The notes below the pieces were generated by a model. That model made no database searches. It had not been told where the DNA came from and saw only the letters and a list, made by a program, of their open reading frames with translations. The position numbers and the translations under genes are program-made. Source: Pinus tabuliformis (Eukaryota; Streptophyta; Pinopsida; Pinales; Pinaceae). From it: a stretch of DNA of 64,000 nt. The stretch is taken from NCBI GenBank assembly GCA_031772625.1, contig CM062819.1:822159503-822223502 (forward strand), read 5' to 3'. This document shows positions 34,631-44,279 of the stretch, one piece after another (the stretch's first letter is position 1; every line of letters begins with the position of its first letter).

Positions 34631-37093
34631 TGTTAGCACTCTGTGAATTTTACTAGGTTGAGGGTAGATTCACAAAGGTAAGCACAAACCGCTTTGGGTT
34701 GAGAGACTGGTCTTCTCTAACTAGAGGGGGCTCCCTCACTCAAAAAACTTAAAGATTAAAGACTTTGAAACATAAATTTTTTGCAGAGACCAGATCTGTA
34801 CAATTGGCTATTAACTGCGCAACGACTGGGTAGTAGCACATTTTTCTCCCAAGGGTGACACGTGGCTGGTGATTGGTGATCTGTGTTGGCTCCCACCTCT
34901 GCTACACATTCATCCCTTCAACTTTTAACACCTGACATCTTCCTAACACTTGTAAAAACCTGTAGGTAGGGGCTGCGCAATAGTTGCGTAGCAAATGCAC
35001 AACTGAACTTTCAATACTGCCTCCTTTACACCATCATGCTTTATCAGAACAAAATTACCGTACTATAAGCCCCTCCACATGTCTAAAACCATCTCAACAT
35101 ACTGATAAAAACACCAACTGCAACTTGAAAACAAAACTTTCAGTTATGGACAAAAATGCAAAACTTTAAACAAGGAACTATTACCTCCTTTCCCTCTTGT
35201 TGGATGCTCTGTTGGTGGAAGCTTGAACCTTAGGAGCTTTAGGTCTAGGATCTTTATGTTCAGTGGGCACTGGTTGAGAAGGCTTTGTTATAGACCAAGC
35301 TTTAGATCTTGGTCTTGGCACTCTTCCAGGTGAAGGTATCTTGGCTGTCTTTTTGTATTTCTTGACTAGTATCCATGCCTTGCCTAATCTTTTCTTCATA
35401 CTCCTCAGCCTTGTCTTTAGTACCAAGTTTCTGACATAAAGGTTCTTGCATTGCCTTCTTGCAGGAAGTGACTATTTGACAAAGTGTTTATCTCTATCCA
35501 GGGATTTGGAGGCCTCACACACTTCTTTGTCACATTTTTCAAGCAAATGTTGAACATATTTCTTATAATCTTGATTATCTTGCGTTATTCTCATCACCTG
35601 CATCTGACACTCCTCAAGTTCTTATAAACATCTTTGGTATTCCTTCCATTGGTCAAAGTCTGGCCTATCAGGTGATTGGGCCACTTTCTTCATTTGCCGC
35701 ACCCAACCTTATTTCAACTTTACTGCTATGGTTGTAGGCCCATTGGACTCTATTGTAGGCTCTTTGGACTGTTCAATAAATGCAACTCGTTTACCTTTAT
35801 CTTTTATAATAGGCCTGGGAGGTGTCTTTGCCCATTCCTTTTGTTGAGAAGTTTGTTGAACCGCCTCTCTCAACTCCCTGTTTTGTCTTTTCAAAAATGC
35901 TATTTTCAACTAATACTTAGCGAGAGCCTCTTTAATTTTTGCCATCTTGGGGTATTCTTCTTCAAATTGCATTGTGTCTTATTCAAACTGCACTGGGTCA
36001 ATCTTCTCCACTTCATTCTCTTGTTTGTCCTTTGAAATCTCAACAACTGCTTGAGGGACTGATTCCTCCATATCTTTCTTGACTCTTGACCTAGTTCTAG
36101 GCCTTATCACAAACTATTCATCTTTAACTGTCTCCTTTGTTGCCACTTGAATCTTGGTGGTATGGGATGGTGCCACCTGAACTTTTGGCTCATGTGCTTT
36201 CTCTTTACCCTTTGCAATTTGTTGCTTACCCAACTACTTGCCAGGTTTGCCTTTGGGTTTCTTGCTGGGTTGTTCATCCTTTTCTTCAACTGTCTTTGCT
36301 TCTTCCATTATCTGAGTGACTTTTTCTTCATATATTTCATGTGCCTCTTGCTTCTCTTCACAAGTTTTCACTGGTGAAGATTCTGTTTGGGGTAATAAAT
36401 CAAGACTAGATAGAAAATCATACCAATAAATTTTCTTTTTATCTAGTGAAAACTTAACTAAGATTTTGATAAGGGAGAAATGAAATAAAATAGACATGTG
36501 GTTGTCCTTTTGAAGTTGAACCTTTGCTGCCATTCTTCCCAGACTCTCGAGCAACAAGAAAAGTAAATTCATGGGCTTCTTATCTGTGGAATGCAACAAG
36601 AGTCTCAAGTGGTATTGGTAGGCCCTCCTAAATCTACCTTCACATGTAAAATACCTTTGGATAACCTTCAACATCTCGCTGTAATGATCTTGATGATACA
36701 TAGTGGGGAAGGTTGTGGCAATTTTGTTGCTAAACTCAAGTTTAACAAACCCCTGAAAGGCTGAAATATCAAAATCATCACCCTTGAACCACTTCTTGCC
36801 TGCCGTAGGGAGGCCTGTGGCATCTGCAATAAGCTTCTTTGTAACAACAATTTCCAAATTTCCCAACTTGACTATGTCATTTTTGAAATTCAAGGCAAAA
36901 ATAATAGCAAGCCTTGTGTGATGGCCTACTTTTTGAATCTTTTGGCAAAATGGAATTTATCCAACATTCTCAAAAGCAACTCTGATAGCTGGGGAAGAAG
37001 AGTTCACTAAGTTTAAAGGCGTGGGCTCAGTACACACGACATCCCCTCCCTTTTTGCTTGTGGTAAGAGCCATTTAACCCAAAAAACACCTAG
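34631..37093 (-). mobile_element. Tat element right (5') LTR
   Basis: Starts tgttagcactctg beside the primer site. Runs with high similarity to the left LTR until cacctag at about 37093 and then changes to unrelated AT-rich sequence, while the left LTR continues about 320 bp further. Either the copy ends here or the left LTR has extra sequence; I could not find a duplication of the target site. Confidence 0.65.
35180..37073 (-). mobile_element. Non-gag/pol reading frame inside the right Tat LTR
   Basis: Better-preserved copy of the LTR-borne frame, opening at a minus-strand ATG at 37073 (MALTTSKKGGDVV). The longest open stretch (36893-36234, about 219 codons) contains VTKKLIADATGLP, FPTMYHQDHYSEMLKVIQRY and a hydrophobic LLFLLLESLGRM helix, then an acidic-to-basic coiled-coil-like region. 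The tail towards 35181 is basic and proline-rich (RVPRPRSKAW, KAPKVQAST). No known catalytic motif. The ATGLP phrase recalls plant mobile-element domains of unknown function, but I cannot name it. The frame is broken. Confidence 0.55.
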
Positions 37094-37713
37094 CATCTCT
37101 AAATTTGTTATGTTGAAAAATTGACATAAATGAATATAAAAATATACAAAAATTGTTTAGAAATATATAAAATTTTAAAAACATTAAATAACTTAAATTT
37201 AATATATCAATATTTATAATATTTATTTGTTTAATTATGAAAACCAAATAATTTTTTTTTGATTTAAAAATCTTATTAACCTCTCTTTGCACTTTTGCTA
37301 TCAATAACTACTCATTTGTGTAGTTATTTGTTTTTTATTCATACGGTAAACAACCAACACTATTTTAATCGCTACACTGACGCCTCGTCCACTTTTGACA
37401 CTAATAATTACATTACTGTTCTCTACGCATGATAAGGCCCAACAATAAAAGGCCATACGAAATTTCAATTTTCTTTCGAAAATACAAAGAGCATCGAAAC
37501 CCAAGGATCACCGCGGAGCATAATTCACAGAGTTCTAGTCCAAGCAAGAATTTGTGCAATGTATGGAAGCTAAAGGCTCCGACGGTATGGTTATGTGACA
37601 TGCAATAGGGTTGCGACAACCGAACAATGATACAGTTCCAAGGATGAGTTTTCCTTCGAGGCGATGATTGTCGAATTAAATTGAACGTGCTCCGGGCTAT
37701 CAAACGTATTACA
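37094..37713 (+). promoter_or_regulatory. Upstream region and probable 5' leader of the host TPR gene
   Basis: 37094-37310 is extremely AT-rich and without features; 37380-37713 is more balanced. Two tiny upstream frames precede the main start: ATG at 37644 (7 codons) and ATG at 37664 (6 codons), overlapping each other. An in-frame stop at 37645-37647 shows that the main frame does not begin further upstream than that. I could not pick a convincing TATA box, so the transcript start is unknown. Confidence 0.4.
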
Positions 37714-37842
37714 ATGGAGAAGCTCAAGGCAATGGTCCCTGACCACCTCAGTGATATGATAAGAGACAGTGGTACAGATGATCTCCCTTCCACATGCTCT
37801 GCTCTACTTAACTATCTGCACCCACTTGAACATTTTCGTCAG
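37714..37842 (+). CDS. Host TPR protein, exon 1 (43 codons)
   Basis: Starts MEKLKAMVPDHLSDMIRD and contains TDDLPSTCSALLNYL. The exon ends CAG|GTATTT, a normal donor, with no split codon. From memory the pattern (MEKLK-MVP, DDLPSTCSxLL, then L-DPxAx-CGKD) resembles the N-terminus of plant proteins that combine TPR repeats with a SET/MYND-like methyltransferase domain (the Arabidopsis TPR9-type family); this is recognition, not a search. Start chosen as the first in-frame ATG after the upstream stop. It is the only clearly non-transposon coding sequence in the window and carries no breaks. Confidence 0.65.
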
Positions 37843-37940
37843 GTATTTCGTTTCTTCACACATTCCATCACTTGAAATTATTATGTTTAATTTGCAAAAT
37901 TGTTTTAAAGGAACTGAGAATGAATTTGATTGATTTTCAG
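37843..37940 (+). other. Intron 1 of the host TPR gene
   Basis: 98 bp, GT..AG (gtatttcg to gattttcag), T-rich with a pyrimidine tract before the acceptor. Phase 0: the frame continues HFRQ|LAKQ across it. Confidence 0.7.
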
Positions 37941-38075
37941 CTGGCGAAGCAGTTGAGTGATCCAGCTGCCACAACATGTGGAAAGGATCCAGCCGCTGCT
38001 TCCCAGTGGAAGCTCGAAGGCAATGCTGCTTTTGCAAAAGGAGATTATCCCCAATCTTTAAAGTGCTACACCAAG
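37941..38075 (+). CDS. Host TPR protein, exon 2 (45 codons), first TPR repeat begins
   Basis: Encodes LAKQLSDPAATTCGKDPAAA then SQWKLEGNAAFAKGDYPQSL and KCYTK. W-K-x-x-G-N-x-x-F-x-x-G-D-Y-x-x-S/A-L-x-x-Y-T is the classic first helix pair of a TPR of the co-chaperone type. The exon ends AAG|GTTGGG in phase 0, so helix B continues in an exon not found here. In the related plant family the protein goes on for several hundred residues with more TPRs and a SET domain. No such exon was recognised up to 64000, so the gene either has an intron of more than 25.9 kb or is a fragment. Confidence 0.65.
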
Positions 38076-39374
38076 GTTGGGTTTCTCTCTCACTCAGTAG
38101 AATATTTCCCGTGTGTATATCAGTTTAGCTCATTCTTATTGTTGGGACATGGACGTATTCATCAGCTTTGAGACTTGGGATTACTCTATTTCTATGTTTT
38201 ATGTATTCCTGTAAAGATAAAACAAAAATTTAGATGGAAATGTTTTTGTAATGTCCGCAAAACCTAACTGATGGGACCAGGTGCCTACACGAGAAAAAAC
38301 AGAGAAAAACTATTAGTTTACCTCACTGAAATACAATTTAATAAATCACACTTAGGATAGTTGTATGAACACGAGTTGGGCATATTTAGTAAATGTCTGT
38401 ATAAATTTAAAATGAGGTGGGAAGAATAATAGTAGCTAATATAATAATGGGCTTTGAGGCTCGCATCGTTGGAAATTTTAATAATTCAGTTTAAAACTCC
38501 TCTCGTTGTGTTAGGTTTATACTTTTACGTTCAACATATACATTTTTAACATCTAAGTTGCCAGGGTGCTACTTGGGTTTGGTTATGGTTACGGGGACAG
38601 GGACAACACTTTCTTGAAAACAGGGGACTTGGGGTTCATCAGGGATATACACATACACATAGAAAACACTCTCTCTCTCTATATATGTATGATAAATATG
38701 AAAAACATAACTGGAATTTCTGTAAATCAACAATGTTCATATATATATATGGAAAATTTGATAAACATAAATGGAGTTTCTGAGTAACAGGAAAAACATG
38801 CATAATCTGTAGAAAATCCACAAAATTCTGATCGGCTAATATGAACAATCTGAAATATAATTTTTTTCATATAAACACAGAATTTCTCAACTAAACTTTG
38901 CAGTGAAATAGGAACAGAAATAACAGTCACAAAATATCAAAAACACAATTTTTTCTAGGAAACCCAACTAGGAAAACCCTCTGCTTGATTGAGAATCTTG
39001 TTGAAGAAGAATTGGCAATAGATCTCTTACAATACAATATTGTTTCAATAAAGAATACAATGATCTTCTTGCTTGAACTAAGCTTGAAACCCCTGTAAGA
39101 CCCCTGATCCTTATGCCTTCTTGCCTTGCCTGGATGAGCTCTGAAATCCTTGCGCAAATCCTAGGAAATAAGCTCCTATTTCCTAGCGCATGCCCAAGGT
39201 AATTCTTCCTTTTTCAATACTTGCACAAGCTCCTCTTGCACATTCTTCCTTCACAAGCTCACAAGCTCATAAACTCGTGCTCAAGAATTGATTAGAATTG
39301 TGCCTTTGCTCTTCCTTATAAGCAATTCGGATGGCTAAATTTGGCAAGTCAATATTTTAGGAATCGAATTGGTG
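38076..39374 (+). other. Start of intron 2 or flanking DNA
   Basis: AT-rich sequence with short (CT)n/(TA)n stretches at about 38669-38690 and 38738-38750. From about 38950 to 39340 the character changes (cttgcttgaac, gcttgaaacccctg, repeated cacaagctc), suggesting a decayed LTR on the minus strand, but no edges were found. No exon was recognised. Confidence 0.4.
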
Positions 39375-39379
39375 ATTGA
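39375..39379. repeat. Target-site duplication attga, left copy
   Basis: attga directly left of the LTR start at 39380, repeated at 55010-55014 right of the other LTR end. This shows that 39380-55009 entered as one element. Confidence 0.85.
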
Positions 39380-39982
39380 TGTTGTTTTTCCACAATACTA
39401 GAGTCTAGGATAGAATCTTAAATGATTGACGCTACCAATCTAAGTATCACAACAAGACTACTTTGCGTAGGGGAATAATATACAATAGTAAATCTACTAG
39501 TGCACAAAATATACACAACTTTTTACAAATTTAATCAACAACCCAACTTCGTTATATTAATCAAAATGATAATACGACAGTCTAGGGCTCTTGAACCAGG
39601 GATAATGGCCCTCATACATCCACTAGTACAAGAATACAAGAACAAGATACACTGATCATCTAGCTGATGTTGTGCACCATCATGACTTCTTAATCATATC
39701 CTGAACACACTGCGGGTCCTTTGCTTCCATTCTGCAACATTGCCTCTATCAATGCACCAACTCCTTTAAGCCACTGAACTCGGCTCTCCAATCTACCCTA
39801 TAGTTGATCATAAGTCCATCCACAACCAACACATAGGGTCTTCATGCTCACTAGCTGCTCCTTCGTCCTTCAAGGCCACAAAACATTGAGTCTTCTTGCC
39901 CACTGTTGCTCCTCAATTACTTAGGGACTTCTTCCCACTATTGTCTTCTTGCCTGCTCCAATGAAGACAAACATAGGGCAGG

Positions 39983-39987
39983 AGGAC
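39983..39987. repeat. Target-site duplication aggac, left copy
   Basis: aggac at 39983-39987 and again at 43126-43130 bracket the family C element. The uninterrupted version of the site (gcaggagggc|tgccac) is preserved at 53901-53916 in the other LTR of element D. Confidence 0.9.
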
Positions 39988-42900
39988 TGTAGAAAATCTT
40001 GTAGATTCAGCAGCTCATGTAATCTACTAAAACAAGAGACAAAAATCTACTTCTACTCTTTACAGCGGAAGCACATAAAGATCGAGCAAAACAATAATCG
40101 ACAAGAGGAAGAACATCAATGGCACATAACACAATAAGTATTCGGGGAAAGCCACAACTCAAAACCCCACTATCTGTATTGCATTAATCAGAAATCCAAG
40201 ATGATAATACAATGCTTGTTCTCACAAGAACAATCCCAACACTCAGTGAAATCAATCTCCCAACTCACAAGCAAACTGAAATCCAGGCCTCTTCTCTGCT
40301 CTCCAAGCCTCCTATTTCCTTGCGCCCTTGGTCAAAGAATTTGGATAAATACAATATGCTCTGCTCAACCTTGAGCTTAACCTGCACAAGTATTTCCTAT
40401 CCTCCGCCTGATGACTTCCTTTGGCCAATACTTAGCCAAATTTCCAAGCCTCCAAGCTTCTAATTCTTTGCACAATTCCTGAGAGAATTAGCTTGTATTT
40501 AAAGGGAAATTCCTCATCCATAACTGCGCAATCCCTTCTAGGTTCAGTTCTTGATTGCATGCACCATCTGTACAACTCAAAAAATTATACAACAAATAGT
40601 ACACTGTCCTTGCACTCTAGTCTCAACTGGGTTTTTCTCAGAATCGACATGCATGAGTTTCTGATGAGGGAATCTTCAATTAACTGGAGTAGCACTAGTT
40701 GAGTGCACTAATGCATCAATTGACTGTTAACTCACTATTAGTTCCTCAAACAGTTTGGAACTAATTTGACTAGATTTAACTCACTAAATTGAGTTAACTA
40801 ATTACAAATCATACTTAACATATCCTGGACTCCTATAATATAGGGAGAACATATACATGATTTCAGAGAGACTTCCAACTCGAAATTCCTAAGTTAACTA
40901 AGTCAACTCACTCTAGTTAACTATTACAAGTTGCTATGAGAATAGAATTCGATTTTAATTCTCAGTTTAATTCAAGGACAAATTAAACTGGAATTTCTGG
41001 ATTCTATTTTTATCATTTCTTGTTGCTATTTTCAACACTCCCTCTCAACAAGAAAGGAATTCAACTCGATCCCGATCTTGAACCTTTGGAATGTTCTGCA
41101 TGCAACACTTCTCTCTAGTGTTGTTGCTCCAACAACTCCAGAAACAAAAAACATCCAACCTGAATCAGAATGATGCCTCTGTCATCAAAGTCTCTGATTG
41201 TTATTGCCTCTGTCGACTGAAAACTCTGCACTTCTGTTGACTCTGCCTTTCTGCACTGTTGTCAACCCTTCTATACGCTTCTTCAGTATCTGACTGCTCT
41301 AGCCTCTGTCACTTTGATCTCTGACTGCATCAATCCCACTGATTCCTCCCACTACTATGTACTTTGGGCTCCTGTAGCAAGGTACGATCCATGAGATAAA
41401 ACCACTCAATGGACCCTGCCCAATTTCAGCCCTCTTGGGACTCTCACGTCAAATCCCCCCACCTCACGCCTGGAGGCATGGCTGCATGTGATCCCTCTGC
41501 CCACTTGGCTTGAAATTTACCCTGACTAGAGGTCTCTGCATGACTAGATGCCTCCACTCAGTCTCCTCTTGGCTTCTCCAATTTTAGTTGCTCCACAATT
41601 GTCTGAGACTGCTTCTTCTCTGCTTCAGTGGATCTCTCCATTCGGTTTCCTCTCAGCTTCTCTAGTTGTGGTTGCTCCACAACTTCCTGAAGCTACTTCA
41701 GAGGCTTCTTTTAGGGCTGCATGTTTAGAGGTAATTTACTCTCCCTCTCAACCACCAAGTCTCTAACCTTTGCTTTGCTCTTCAAGGCTTTGCATGCATC
41801 TTGTACCTCAAATGCATACAGGTTCTTGGCTAGCACACCAATCTGTTTCATCTGTCACGAAATTTTCTAGAAAAAGAGCTTATTTTAAATCAGCGATATC
41901 TCCCTCATCGGAATTCGATTTGGCCAATTTTTTTTTGTTTTTGAATTTGGGTATTTTTTCGCAAAGAATCCAAATCTGCTATTTGTTTCTGAAAATTTTG
42001 CACCAAAATTTTCAGATTTGCTCTGCAAACTCGTGGCCCAAAACTCAAAATTTCGAAATCTCCACTAGTACTCTGTTCTCAGCTCCGATACCATGTAGAA
42101 AATCATGTAGATTCGGCAGCTCATGTAATCTACTAAAACAAGAGACAAGAATCTACTTCTACTATTTACAGTGGAAGCACATAAAGATTGAGCAAAACAA
42201 TAATCGACAAGAGGAAGAACATCAATGGCACATAACACAATAAGTATGCGGGGAAAGCCACAACTCAAAACCCCACTATCTGTATTGCATTAATCAGAAA
42301 TCCAAGATGATAATACAATGCTTGTTCTCACAAGAACAATCCCAACACTCAGTAAAATCAATCTCCCAGCTCACAAGCAAGCTCAAGCCAAATCCATGCC
42401 TCTTCTCTGCTCTCCAAGCCTCCTATTTCCTTGCGCCCTTGGTCAAAGAATTTGGATAAATACAATATGCTCTGCTCAACCTTGAGCTTAACATGCACAA
42501 GTATTTCCTATCCTTTGCCTGGTGACTTCCTTTGGCCAATACTCAGCCAATTTTCCAAGCCTACAAGCTTCTAATTCTTTGCACAATTCCTGAGAGAATT
42601 AGCTTGTGTTTAAAGGGAAATTCATCATCCATAACTACGCAATACCTTCTAGGTTCAGTTCCTGATTACATGCACCGTCTGTACAACTCAAAAAATTATA
42701 CAACAAATAGTACATTGTCCCTGCACTCTAGTCTCAACTGGGTCTTTCTCAGAATCGACATGCATGAGTTTCTGATGAGGGAATCTTCAGTTAACTGGAG
42801 TAGCATTAGTTGAGTGCACTAATGTATCAATTGACTGTTAACTCACTATTAGTTCCTCAAACAGTTTTGAACTAATTTAACTGGACTTAACTCAATAAAC

Positions 42901-43125
42901 TGAGTTAATTAATTACAACTCATACTTAACACATCATGGACTCCTATAATATAGGGAGAACATATACATGACTTTAGAAAGACTTCCAACTCGAAATTCC
43001 TAAATTAACTATTACAAGTTGCGATGAGAATAGAATTCGATTTTAATTCTCAGTTTAATTTAAAGACAAATTAAACTGCAATTTCTGGATTCTATTTTTA
43101 TCATTTCTTGTTGCTATTTTCAACA
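39988..43125 (-). mobile_element. Family C non-autonomous LTR element
   Basis: LTRs 39988-41037 (1,050 bp) and 42094-43125 (1,032 bp), both tgtagaaaat..ttttcaaca, differing by about 4% over the first 160 bp. The interior is only 1,056 bp. Minus-strand primer site TGGTATCGGAGC at 42082-42093; polypurine complement ctccctctc at 41038. The interior has no gag, protease, RT or integrase. Structurally it looks whole but is non-autonomous, resembling a short LARD or long TRIM. It interrupts the left LTR of element D. Confidence 0.9.
41038..42093 (-). mobile_element. Family C interior, non-coding
   Basis: 1,056 bp. Contains an imperfect tandem of about 90 bp at 41550-41735 (cactcagtctcctcttggct / cattcggtttcctctcagct, each followed by ttctc-a-tt-t-gttgctccacaa). 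No protein domain. The last 30 bp on the right are the primer site and LTR edge. Confidence 0.6.
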
Positions 43126-44271
43126 AGGACTGCCACGTATCACTGTCAAATGTCTCTTCTCCAACAATGAACTTGGGTTATCCAATACTGCTCCTCTGGC
43201 TTATCAATCTTTGAGCTCCTTCAATCTCTGCCTCATCTAGCAATTGTTAGTTTTTGTAGCATCAGAGGTGTTCTAGTCTCGAAACTTTGCGGAGAGGCTA
43301 AAACACATGAGATCACCAAAACTTAGAAATCATTTATGGAAATTCCACCTAGGGATGACCTAATTAGATTATTAACCGATTTTTTTAATATTTTCTAAGT
43401 CTAAACTTAGGGAATATGGTTAATTAATCAATATTATTTGAGATAAGGTGAGAATTCTCTAGAAACTCATACAGATCGACAGGAAATTAATCTGGGCCCT
43501 TGATTAAGTTTTAATCTTGGCCATTGGAGGACCAACATAGGATTATAAGAAGTCAATGGGTAGATGGAGAATACACTTGTGGGGTTTAATTTCCTTGTTA
43601 GTTCCATTTCCAGAGAGCAGCAACAGTTGCCAAAAAGCCAGAGAAGGAAGTAGAAACAGCGAGGGGCAAGGACGGTGAGGTTAGAAGAAGTTTTCTAGAT
43701 CCAACAAGTGCATTTGCAGAGAGGCCGAAATTTCTCCTGGAAGCTGCGTAGTGGTAGCACAGAAGCTTCACTAGGCAGTTCGATTTGCTAAGGAAGGAAG
43801 ACGTTTTCAGTTCCAGAGGTCGGGCAGAGGTTCTAGAGTGGGGGAGAAGCATTATCCTGGCCAACAGTAGGCAGGACGACTTGATTAGCAGACGCACGTG
43901 TGGCAGGCAACTTCAACTTGACGTAGAGCCTGCGCAGGCCCAGCTGGACGGCTTGCTTTTCAGTAGCAGTCGAGTGTCGGGATTACTCGGAGTGAGGGTA
44001 ATTTCCCTCAAGATATTTTTGCCAGTATTTTTCTCTGCAAGATTGCTAGTTTCGACATCTAGATTGTACTTTGATAATTTCACTACTGCATAATAATAAA
44101 ACCCTTAGTTGCTGCACCGATTTTCCCAAGTTGGGTTTTTCCGGGGTCATTTGTCCAAAAATAACTGTCATATTTTTATGAGCGTGTGCTAGATTTTCTC
44201 AGTGTATTTGTGAAGATCACAATGTGAATTATTTGATATTTTCCGTAGTAGATAAATTGTTAAATAATTAA

Positions 44272-44279
44272 CAATTAGG
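44272..44279. repeat. 8-bp target-site duplication caattagg, left copy
   Basis: caattagg at 44272-44279 and 47508-47515 flank the hAT element. The 3' LTR of element E has the same site once (50553-50560), giving the empty-site sequence. Confidence 0.9.

Larger units (their letters stand above)
23339..37093 (-). mobile_element. Tat-type Gypsy element with dual RNase H and an LTR-borne ORF (broken)
   Basis: The largest element in the window. Direct repeats at 23339-26912 and 34631-37093 flank a minus-strand interior with, in order of translation, gag, protease, an extra RNase H-like domain, reverse transcriptase, Gypsy RNase H and integrase. The primer site next to the right LTR resembles the tRNA-Asp type (TGGCGCCGTTG-CGGGGA) used by several Tat and Athila elements. 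Both LTRs carry the same additional reading frame on the element's strand. The copy is broken in many places and the right LTR resembles the left only up to about 37093. I found no matching target-site duplication, so the right boundary is approximate. It ends about 620 bp upstream of the start codon of a host gene. Confidence 0.75.

Noticed and set aside
41548-42243. Plus-strand frames in the family C interior
   Set aside because: They run antisense to the element and across its primer site into the LTR; composition follows an internal repeat.
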